From positions 1 to 15,464 of the forward strand of contig JBBQCF010000023.1 in assembly GCA_038318455.1 (NCBI GenBank): a stretch of DNA of 15,464 nucleotides, in the 5' to 3' direction. This document shows positions 1 to 5,535 of the stretch, piece by piece. Numbering within the stretch: position 1 is the first letter of the stretch; each line of letters opens with the position of its first letter. The notes below the pieces were generated by a model. That model did not search any database. It was not told the origin of the DNA and saw nothing but the letters and a program-made list of their open reading frames with translations. Position numbers and translations under genes: made by a program. Source of the stretch: UBA12068 sp038318455 (GTDB lineage Bacteria; Patescibacteriota; Minisyncoccia; Moranbacterales; GWC2-37-73).

Positions 1-49
1 GCGTTTGAAACTCTTCCTTCTTTGTGCTTTCTTCCATTGGAAATGGCAT
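1..49 (-). CDS. 5' end of an unidentified gene (partial)
   Basis: Only the first 16 codons are inside the window; the product begins MPFPMEESTKKEEFQT and runs off the left edge. The start is well supported: AGGAGG at 55-60 lies 5 nt before the ATG, and a consensus promoter is found upstream at 120-148, giving a leader of about 64 nt. Met5 is a possible alternative start but fits the SD spacing less well. The N-terminus is polar and charged, with no signal peptide or membrane segment visible. Although it lies downstream of the ABC permease on the same strand, its own promoter and 260-nt gap argue that it is a separate unit. The start does not look like an ABC ATPase. Function not recognised. 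Confidence 0.6.
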   Translation of the reverse strand, partial: MPFPMEESTKKEEFQT

Positions 50-119
50 TTTTTCCTCCTTTTACTTCGTTGGATATGCTACAAAATAGTAGCTAATTTC
101 TCTTAAGAACTGACCTATA

Positions 120-148
120 ATTGTACACCAAAAAAACCAAACTGTCAA
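120..148 (-). promoter_or_regulatory. sigma70-type promoter, TTGACA-17-TACAAT
   Basis: Read on the minus strand, a perfect -35 TTGACA (143-148) is followed after 17 nt by TACAAT (120-125), predicting a start near position 113. It drives the gene whose ATG is at 49. The leader can form a weak 5-bp hairpin (78-93). Confidence 0.7.
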
Positions 149-161
149 CATCGGTGACTCG

Positions 162-192
162 TCAAGTTAAAAGTTTATAAAGTTCTTCAAGA
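162..192. repeat. short word-repeat island of the CAAGTT type
   Basis: Degenerate tandem copies of a 7-10 nt word around 'CAAGTT' and 'AAGTTTAT' are seen here. The same word family recurs at 1095-1131 and 2151-2189, and in the opposite orientation at 2550-2588. Confidence 0.6.
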
Positions 193-308
193 ATAAAGAC
201 AAAAATTCAAATAATCAGCTCGCCTCGTCTTCGACAAGTCGAAGCGGGTCATCAGCAATCAGTCATCGGTAATGTAAATTCGAAGTCGTCAGTAAGCGAG
301 TGTGCAGG
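193..308. other. intergenic stretch with hairpin and ATCAGT-type words
   Basis: No gene is visible between the permease stop and the CAAGTT island. At 229-244 a 16-nt palindrome (CTTCGACAAGTCGAAG) can form a hairpin but has no T-tract on either side, so it is a poor terminator. At 249-277 short words of the 'ATCAGCAATCAGTCATC' kind form a second repeat family. This stretch is the 3' region of the permease transcript. Confidence 0.4.
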
Positions 309-1085
309 CTAGATTTCTTCTGCAACCTTCACAATGAATTTTCGATAAGAAAAAATGCTAAGAATAAAAGTGCCGATTACTATAACAATGAAAATGGCGT
401 ATTGTGCGAAACTTGCGAAGTGATTATTGATCAAGGATTCCTTATTGAAATGAATAATAAATGCCAAAGGATTAAGGAGAATGAATTGATGATATTTTGC
501 CGGCAACGTCGATAAGGGATAGATGATTGGAGAACCATACATTATTATCATTAGAAGCACTTCCCAGATCATCGCCAAATCACGAAACTTCACATATAGC
601 GGAGCAGTGATGAGTGCAAAAGAAAGAATGATGATATACATGAAAACAGAGAATGTCAAAAACATCAAAATCGCAGGAATGCTCGGCATGAATCCTTTGA
701 GCGCAAAGAAAAAAGCAATGACAACCAAATTCATGAGAAATATCAAAGTTGCATTGATTGTTGAAGCCAGAATGATTGTCCAACGTGGAACATATATTTT
801 TGTCACCAATTGTGCTTTTGAAAGAAGTGACCCCATGCCAGCGCTTGTCCCCTCGGAAAAGAAATAGAATAGCATTAAGGAAACCAGCAGTTGCAAAGAA
901 TATGTGTCCGCTCCAGTTGAGCGCATATTAAAAACAGATGAGAAAACAAAATTAAGCACGGCAAATGTGAGCAGGGGCTTGAGTAGTGCCCAAAGATATC
1001 CCAAAACTGACCCGTGATAGCGCAGCTTAAAATCAGTTTTTGCCAATACCCAGATTAATTCCTTGTAATTTTCGTGTTGTTTCAT
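309..1085 (-). CDS. ABC-2 type polysaccharide/O-antigen export permease
   Basis: This 258-aa integral membrane protein resembles the Wzm/KpsM-like ABC-2 permeases that move lipid-linked polysaccharide or teichoic acid across the cytoplasmic membrane. The N-terminal part (NYKELIWVLAKTDFKLRYHG, then SVLGYLWALLKPLL) matches the amphipathic start typical of the family. About six hydrophobic segments follow, ending in a basic tail. The frame is open up to a TTG at 1130, but those 15 extra codons are encoded by a word-repeat island, so I take ATG 1085 as the start; neither has an SD. It is the last gene of the minus-strand glycan cluster, after the epimerase. The partner ATPase, usually adjacent, is missing from the window. 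Polymer substrate unknown. Confidence 0.85.
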   Translation of the reverse strand: MKQHENYKELIWVLAKTDFKLRYHGSVLGYLWALLKPLLTFAVLNFVFSSVFNMRSTGADTYSLQLLVSLMLFYFFSEGTSAGMGSLLSKAQLVTKIYVPRWTIILASTINATLIFLMNLVVIAFFFALKGFMPSIPAILMFLTFSVFMYIIILSFALITAPLYVKFRDLAMIWEVLLMIIMYGSPIIYPLSTLPAKYHQFILLNPLAFIIHFNKESLINNHFASFAQYAIFIVIVIGTFILSIFSYRKFIVKVAEEI

Positions 1086-1094
1086 ATAAAAATA

Positions 1095-1131
1095 GTTTAT
1101 CAAGTTTTTAAAGTTTTTCAAGTTCCTCAAG
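1095..1131. repeat. CAAGTT-type word-repeat island before permease start
   Basis: Copies of CAAGTTTTT/AAGTTTTT/CAAGTTCCT lie directly upstream of the permease ATG. Read on the minus strand they stay open in the permease frame and would encode RNLKNFKNLINYF, so a naive gene call would include them. Confidence 0.65.
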
Positions 1132-1189
1132 TCACATGAGTCCTAGTATAATTTTTTATTTTCCAGATTGCGTGATATAAAACCTTTAC

Positions 1190-2140
1190 CTATACACTGT
1201 AATATTCCTTATACCAAGTTATAAAGTTCTTGATTCCAGTTTCTATTCTGGTGGTTGGTTTCCAGCCGAGCTTGCGAAGTTTTTTGATGTCAGCCACAGT
1301 TGAAGGCACATCCCCTGGTTGCATTGGAAGCAATTTCTTTTTTGCCTTTTTGCCAATATTTTCCTCAATCACTTCAATAAATCTGGTCAATTTTTCTTCT
1401 TTGTCACCACCAATGTTCATGACTTCACATGCCAAATTTTTGTCCAAAACTGCGATGATGCCAGAAACGATGTCTTCTACATAGGTAAAATTACGAGTCA
1501 TATTTCCCTTGTTGAAAACATTGATTGTTTGATTATTAATGATCGCGTCGGTGAAAAGAAAAAGTGCCATGTCGGGTCTGCCCCATGGACCATATACTGT
1601 GAAAAAGCGAAGCCCGGTCGTTGGCAATTTGTAGATGTGAGAATAGACATGCGCCTGAAGCTCATTGGCTTTTTTGCTCGCAGCATATGGCGAGATCTGC
1701 GTGTCCACATTGTCACTCTCGGAAAATGGCAATTTTTTGTTATTGCCATAAACGGATGAAGAAGATGCGTATACGAAATTTTTGATCTTATATTTCACGG
1801 CAAAATCAAGCATGTTTTGAGTTCCCATCACATTAACTTCATAATATAGACTGGGATTTTCCAAAGAATAGCGCACTCCAGCCATTGCAGCCAAATGCAC
1901 GATTTTATCGATTTTTTCTTTCTTGAAAATCTTTTCCAAAATTTTTACATCTCGAATATCCCCTCGATACAATTTAAATTTGCATTTTTTCAAAACTGTT
2001 TTAATGCGATCTTCTTTCAATTTTGGATCATAATAATCGTTAAAATTATCCAAAATAACCACCTCATCGCCACGGTCAATCAATTGCTTGGCTAGATTAC
2101 TACCAATAAATCCAGCACCTCCAGTTACTAAAATACGCAT
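1190..2140 (-). CDS. UDP-glucuronate 4-epimerase-like SDR protein
   Basis: This 316-aa extended short-chain dehydrogenase/reductase shows the NAD-binding TGGAGFIG motif at residues 6-13 and the catalytic YAASK pair (Tyr152, Lys156) with serines at 126-129. The block FTVYGPWGRPDMALFLFTDA (180-199) is characteristic of the UDP-glucuronate 4-epimerase (GAE) branch, which interconverts UDP-GlcA and UDP-GalA; other nucleotide-sugar epimerases or dehydratases are a less likely alternative. The length is normal for the family. It probably supplies an activated uronic acid to the neighbouring glycosyltransferases. ATG 2140 gives the complete Rossmann start (MRILVTGG); no SD is visible, and the upstream sequence is a word-repeat island. 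The permease follows 104 nt downstream. Confidence 0.85.
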   Translation of the reverse strand: MRILVTGGAGFIGSNLAKQLIDRGDEVVILDNFNDYYDPKLKEDRIKTVLKKCKFKLYRGDIRDVKILEKIFKKEKIDKIVHLAAMAGVRYSLENPSLYYEVNVMGTQNMLDFAVKYKIKNFVYASSSSVYGNNKKLPFSESDNVDTQISPYAASKKANELQAHVYSHIYKLPTTGLRFFTVYGPWGRPDMALFLFTDAIINNQTINVFNKGNMTRNFTYVEDIVSGIIAVLDKNLACEVMNIGGDKEEKLTRFIEVIEENIGKKAKKKLLPMQPGDVPSTVADIKKLRKLGWKPTTRIETGIKNFITWYKEYYSV

Positions 2141-2150
2141 AGAAACATTA

Positions 2151-2189
2151 AGTTAAAAGTTTCTCAAGTTCATCAAGTTCATCAAGAAG
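2151..2189. repeat. CAAGTTCAT repeat island, left flank of S23 gene
   Basis: Near-perfect tandem CAAGTTCAT units run from just upstream of the epimerase start to the stop codon of the four-helix-bundle gene. A matching island in inverted orientation lies on the other side of that gene at 2550-2588. Confidence 0.7.
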
Positions 2190-2543
2190 TTAACTCAAGG
2201 TCTTGATCAAGCCTGAAAGCATTCGAGCTATTTCAACTGTTTGCTTATGAAAATTATTAAATTCGCCCTTATTTATATAACCAAGTTCCAATGCTAAATA
2301 TAGCATGGATCTGACTTCACCGCATGACCCTTTTGATATAAATAAAAACTGTCTAAATTCTTTATTTCCCCTTCTCTCATATCCTTCAGCTATATTGTTC
2401 GCGATGGAAACAGCAGCTCTTTGAATTTGATCTCTAAATGAATAATCCTTAGAAAGATTAAAGACTTTATAAATACTTACAATTAAAATGTTGGCCTTTT
2501 GCCAAGACAAAATATCTTCAAATTTTTCAATTGGGGTTTTCAT
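2190..2543 (-). CDS. four-helix-bundle protein (S23 / 23S rRNA IVS-protein family)
   Basis: This 117-aa, mostly helical protein has the hallmark stretch of the S23/IVS-encoded family: an FRDQIQRAAVSIANNIAEGY core (residues 36-55), then GNKEFRQFLFISKGSCGEV and a C-terminal helix. The family was first found inside 23S rRNA intervening sequences and is distantly related to the Avd accessory protein of diversity-generating retroelements. No reverse transcriptase, template repeat or rRNA is present here, so this is a free-standing copy of unknown role. It sits inside the glycan cluster, 18 nt after the glycosyltransferase stop and 49 nt before the epimerase start, flanked by inverted word-repeat islands. 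There is no SD at ATG 2543. The placement suggests insertion as a unit rather than a glycan function. Confidence 0.88.
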   Translation of the reverse strand: MKTPIEKFEDILSWQKANILIVSIYKVFNLSKDYSFRDQIQRAAVSIANNIAEGYERRGNKEFRQFLFISKGSCGEVRSMLYLALELGYINKGEFNNFHKQTVEIARMLSGLIKTLS

Positions 2544-2549
2544 GCATTT

Positions 2550-2588
2550 ACTTGATGAACTTTACAAACTTGATGGACTTGATGAACT
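2550..2588. repeat. inverted CAAGTTCAT repeat island, right flank of S23 gene
   Basis: On the plus strand this reads ACTTGATGAACTTTACAAAC and then GGACTTGATGAACT, the reverse complement of the left-hand island. On the minus strand it encodes the last residues (SSSSPSSL) and stop codon of the upstream glycosyltransferase, so the repeat has replaced or extended that gene's 3' end. Confidence 0.7.
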
Positions 2589-3800
2589 ATTTATGCATTT
2601 TCTTAAATATTCATAATATTCTTCATTCTTTGCATTTTCTGTTGTATATTTCTCCAAGGCTTTTTCTCTAGCAGCTTCACCCATTAAGGTTCGAAGATTT
2701 TTATCGGTAATAAGTTTTTCCAATTTTTCAATCCATTGCTCTGTGTTATTTGCCACAAATCCATCCACGCCATCGGAAATTGCTTCAAAAAATGGTTGGG
2801 TGGCTGTCGCTACTGTCGGAACACTCACGATGCCAGCTTCAAAAAACTTCAGTTCTGATTTTGATTCGCAAAAAGGATTACCAATTTCCAGTGGTGCGAT
2901 GTTAATGTCCACCATGGAAACATTGGCAAAATGTTTTTCCCTGCCCACATATGGAAGTTGCTTAATTCTGCCAGCAAATTTGTTCAATTTGTTTTCAATG
3001 TCCAGAGGTCCAACCAAAAATAATTCCAGATTTGGATATTTTTCCATTAATAGCATCAAAACATCAGTGATGGTGGCAAAATCCTTGTTATGAGAAAGCG
3101 CTCCAGAAAAATAACCTATCTTTATAGAGCATGGAGCATGGAGCATGGAGCATTTTTCCTGCATCCCTTGTTCCATGTTTCGTGTTTTATGCTCCATAAT
3201 CTCATCTGCGATTTCAACATCTTTTTTGCAAAGCCTGTTTGGCACGAGATAAACTTGCTTATCCTTCTCGCGCAATTTTTCAGCCAAATATGTCGTGGTT
3301 GTGGTGCAAGTTTTCACATATGGATCAGCCAAAATTTCTCCGCCAACGCCATTTTCGTATAATTTCTTTTCCAAAGAATTCATCACCTTATAATAGTCCA
3401 TATGTTCCAGATATTTCGCATCATATACCAAATCATCTGTTTCAAAAATAATTTCTTTTTTCTGCTCCTTTATTTTTTCAATCATTTTTTTCACACTTGG
3501 AGTGAAAAGCACACGATGAAAAACAAACACTTTGAATTTGTTCACATAGCCAGATAGCAAAGGATTATCTTGCACTGTCACAGAGCATTTGAAACCATTA
3601 AGTTCCAGTTCTTCACTAACATGCATTGTGCGATATCGCGCACTGTCACCAACGCCACCTGTCACAAAAAGAATTTGACCCTCTCCCACACGACGAAACA
3701 AAGCAAAAAAAGCAAGCGCCACTCGCCTTCCTCCCCTAAAAATTCCATCTCTTTGAATTGTCTTAATAGCCTTGCCAGCCTTAATGAGTAATAATTTCAT
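2562..3800 (-). CDS. GT-B glycosyltransferase with in-frame repeat insertion
   Basis: The 412-aa protein has a GT-B glycosyltransferase layout. The N-terminal acceptor domain contains GDSARYRTMHVSEEL (51-65) and IIFETDDLVYD (117-127). The nucleotide-sugar domain begins at IKIGYFSGALSHNKDF (226-241), followed by LFLVGPLDI (260-268), SKSELKFFEAGIVSVPTVA (313-331) and ISDGVDGFVA (341-350). These features place it with GT1/GT4-like enzymes of surface polysaccharide synthesis; donor and acceptor are unknown. Two oddities are seen. Residues about 202-225 between the domains are encoded by a GAGCATG repeat hairpin, and the C-terminus SSSSPSSL is encoded by a CAAGTT-type repeat. A TTGAAT-17-TATGAT promoter ends 8 nt before the ATG, with no SD, so the mRNA is predicted to be leaderless. 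Confidence 0.8.
   Translation of the reverse strand: MKLLLIKAGKAIKTIQRDGIFRGGRRVALAFFALFRRVGEGQILFVTGGVGDSARYRTMHVSEELELNGFKCSVTVQDNPLLSGYVNKFKVFVFHRVLFTPSVKKMIEKIKEQKKEIIFETDDLVYDAKYLEHMDYYKVMNSLEKKLYENGVGGEILADPYVKTCTTTTTYLAEKLREKDKQVYLVPNRLCKKDVEIADEIMEHKTRNMEQGMQEKCSMLHAPCSIKIGYFSGALSHNKDFATITDVLMLLMEKYPNLELFLVGPLDIENKLNKFAGRIKQLPYVGREKHFANVSMVDINIAPLEIGNPFCESKSELKFFEAGIVSVPTVATATQPFFEAISDGVDGFVANNTEQWIEKLEKLITDKNLRTLMGEAAREKALEKYTTENAKNEEYYEYLRKCINSSSSPSSL
3127..3197. repeat. GAGCATG heptamer array with inverted arm, inside a CDS
   Basis: Nearly four tandem GAGCATG heptamers occupy 3127-3153. After a 35-nt spacer carrying related words (GTTCCATG, GTTTCGTG) comes the reverse complement ATGCTCCAT at 3189-3197, so the segment can fold into a hairpin. 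It is in frame with the glycosyltransferase and encodes a linker rich in Met, His and Cys. Confidence 0.75.
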
Positions 3801-3808
3801 ATGTTTTA

Positions 3809-3837
3809 ATCATAACTCAAAAACTATTTTTATTCAA
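3809..3837 (-). promoter_or_regulatory. promoter TTGAAT-17-TATGAT for glycosyltransferase
   Basis: On the minus strand the -35 TTGAAT (3832-3837) and -10 TATGAT (3809-3814) are 17 nt apart. Only 8 nt separate the -10 from the ATG at 3800, so transcription should begin at or next to the start codon. It lies just after the terminator of the preceding unit. Confidence 0.6.
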
Positions 3838-3838
3838 G

Positions 3839-3871
3839 AAAACAGGGCTGTCACAAATTAAGTGACAGCCC
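3839..3871 (-). terminator. rho-independent terminator
   Basis: A 10-bp perfect stem (GGGCTGTCAC / GTGACAGCCC, 3845-3871) with a 7-nt loop is followed on the minus strand by TGTTTTCTTG. It closes the transcript carrying the 117-aa gene. There is no T-tract on the plus strand. Confidence 0.75.
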
Positions 3872-3875
3872 ATAA

Positions 3876-4229
3876 TTAAGGAATAAAAATAGATAATTTT
3901 TTATGAATTTTAATAATCCTGATTCCTCCAAATCTCCGAACATATTCAATTCCAACTTCTTTTTTTTCAGGATACACTTGATGGCTTCTCACTTTGTGAT
4001 GTTTTTGCTGAAAAACAAGATGTATTAAATAATATTCAATACGTGTTGGAACATTTTCACAAAGAACCATTTGCCTGCCACCAAAAATACAATCATCCGC
4101 AAAAATTTCTTCTACATGCTGGACAATAGCAACACCTCGCTGAATATTTCTGGATGGAAACTTTTTTTGAATCTTTTCTCGCAACTTTCTGCAAAAATCA
4201 AGTGCGACACAATTGCAAAAAATTCTCAT
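3876..4229 (-). CDS. uncharacterised 117-aa protein
   Basis: I do not recognise this basic protein. The N-terminus MRIFCNCVALDFC carries three cysteines, followed by a charged helix-like segment and a C-terminal half rich in His, Lys, Arg and Ile. There is no clear membrane segment or signal peptide. The gene call rests on context: CCTCCTT (4235-4241) gives AAGGAGG 5 nt before the ATG, the start is 15 nt after the stop of the upstream glycosyltransferase gene, and a strong terminator follows the stop. It is probably the last gene of a two-gene transcript. The strong SD contrasts with its SD-less neighbours. Confidence 0.6.
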   Translation of the reverse strand: MRIFCNCVALDFCRKLREKIQKKFPSRNIQRGVAIVQHVEEIFADDCIFGGRQMVLCENVPTRIEYYLIHLVFQQKHHKVRSHQVYPEKKEVGIEYVRRFGGIRIIKIHKKLSIFIP

Positions 4230-4244
4230 AATTCCCTCCTTATG

Positions 4245-5420
4245 TTAGTTGTTTTTATAGACACTTTCAATTTTTTCAGCTGAAATATCCCAACTAAATT
4301 TGGACACTTGTTGTTTGTTTAATTTCCCCTTGAATACAATTTTTTCTGATTCACCAATAAGATTGAGCATACTTTCGGCCAAGCCATCTGCAGAAATTTC
4401 AACAGCATATTCTCCACCTTCTCCGAGATATGTTCGATTGTTTGCGCGATCAAAGCAAACAACAGGGATTCCCGCAGCCATATATTGCAAAATTTTTCCA
4501 GAAGCTTGCAACGTTGTCGAATCTTTTGGATCCACACCAACATCACTCGCCATCAAAATTTTTGGCAATTCAAAATAACTCAAAGGACTCACCACGCGCA
4601 CATTTTCAAAAAGATTATTATCTTTGACAAATTTACTCGCGCCATCAGCTGGAAATCCAGCCAAAATAAAATAGACATTCTTATTTTTCTCAAGAACTTT
4701 TGGAATCGCATTCAGCAGATATTCTATTCCCTTATTAAACATAAGAGCACCTGTATAAGTTATGATGACCTTGTCTGGTGGCAATTCAAATTCTTTTTTA
4801 AGTTCATCTTTTGTTGCCAGTTTTTCATAACATGCAAGATTAACCCCATCCAAAACTGTTGTCACTTGATGATCCAAGCGAAGCTCTGCAATATCCTTCG
4901 TATTTTCTTCGCTACTACTAATAGCTTTCTCACCAAGATTATCAATAAACTTTTCTATTTTGAAAAATATATTTCTAAGTAGTCCTCCATTTAAATAACT
5001 ATGCGAAGTCATTTCTTTGGTAAGACTGCCATGAAAATCTGCCACCAACCTTATATTCCTCCAAAAAAGAGCTTTTTTGACAATCCAGCCAATCAAAACA
5101 CCTTCATGCAAATGAGCATGAATAATGTCGGGATTTTGCGTGCGTGCAAGATTAAAGGCTTTGCGCAAAAGCATGATGTCCAAAAGAATCTTTTGCCAAT
5201 CAGGGCCAGCCTCCAATTTTTCATACCAAAAAAGCAGCCTCCTGATTCGACGCACATCAATATTGGTTTTAATATCTTGATTAATATCCTTTCCAATATG
5301 ATAAGTTGCGATCGTCACCGAATGACCTCTTTTTTCCAAAGCCAAAGCTTCTTCCAATATTCTGATGTGCGTTCCGCGATCCGCAAAAAACGGTGTAGGA
5401 GCAATGACTAAAATTTTCAT
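4245..5420 (-). CDS. GT4-family glycosyltransferase
   Basis: This 391-aa enzyme shows the typical GT-B retaining glycosyltransferase pattern. The N-terminus MKILVIAPTPFFADRGTHIR carries the acceptor-side Gly-rich loop. HAHLHEGVLIG and LVADFHGSLT follow in the first domain. In the second domain come IITYTGALMFNKGIEYLL (donor site start) and SGKILQYMAAGIPVVCFD. In place of the usual E-x7-E pair the protein has Gln/Lys positions near TTLQASGKI, as in a subset of GT4-like proteins, so activity should not be assumed. The frame extends 6 codons upstream (MWYSFN), but ATG 5420 gives the family-like start. A TGGTATTCT extended -10 lies just upstream without an SD, suggesting a leaderless start. Likely role: building surface polysaccharide. 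Confidence 0.85.
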   Translation of the reverse strand: MKILVIAPTPFFADRGTHIRILEEALALEKRGHSVTIATYHIGKDINQDIKTNIDVRRIRRLLFWYEKLEAGPDWQKILLDIMLLRKAFNLARTQNPDIIHAHLHEGVLIGWIVKKALFWRNIRLVADFHGSLTKEMTSHSYLNGGLLRNIFFKIEKFIDNLGEKAISSSEENTKDIAELRLDHQVTTVLDGVNLACYEKLATKDELKKEFELPPDKVIITYTGALMFNKGIEYLLNAIPKVLEKNKNVYFILAGFPADGASKFVKDNNLFENVRVVSPLSYFELPKILMASDVGVDPKDSTTLQASGKILQYMAAGIPVVCFDRANNRTYLGEGGEYAVEISADGLAESMLNLIGESEKIVFKGKLNKQQVSKFSWDISAEKIESVYKNN

Positions 5421-5446
5421 ATTAAAAGAATACCACAAATAGCAAC

Positions 5447-5467
5447 AAGAGCCAATTACTGGCTCTT
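5447..5467 (-). terminator. probable terminator after AAA+ gene
   Basis: An 8-bp perfect stem AAGAGCCA/TGGCTCTT with a 5-nt loop lies between the AAA+ gene and the glycosyltransferase gene. On the minus strand it is followed by only a weak T-rich tract (GTTGCTATTTG), so termination may be partial. Confidence 0.5.
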
Positions 5468-5512
5468 TAACGCTTTATTTGTCCCCAAAAGATAAGCCCA
5501 GGAACAAAACAT

Positions 5513-5535
5513 TGAGATTTTAGATTTGAGATTTA
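5513..5535. repeat. TGAGATTT/TAGATTT word-repeat at AAA+ gene stop
   Basis: Three degenerate copies of the word GATTT(T/G)(A) abut and overlap the stop codon of the AAA+ gene. This is a word family distinct from the CAAGTT and GAGCATG ones. Confidence 0.45.

Noticed and set aside
229..244. Terminator of the permease gene
   Set aside because: The hairpin is short with a tiny loop and no T-tract on either strand.
1086..1130. N-terminal extension of the permease from TTG 1130
   Set aside because: The 15 extra codons consist of a word-repeat island, and the family-like N-terminus begins at ATG 1085.
2190..2543. Diversity-generating retroelement accessory gene (Avd)
   Set aside because: The protein fits the S23 family better, and no reverse transcriptase, template repeat or variable target gene is present.
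162..2588. CRISPR array
   Set aside because: The repeats are 7-10 nt, degenerate and without spacers of regular length; there are no cas genes.
5421..5438. Six-residue N-terminal extension of the glycosyltransferase (MWYSFN)
   Set aside because: It has no SD and overlaps a likely -10 element; the typical GT4 start MKILVIAPTP begins at 5420.
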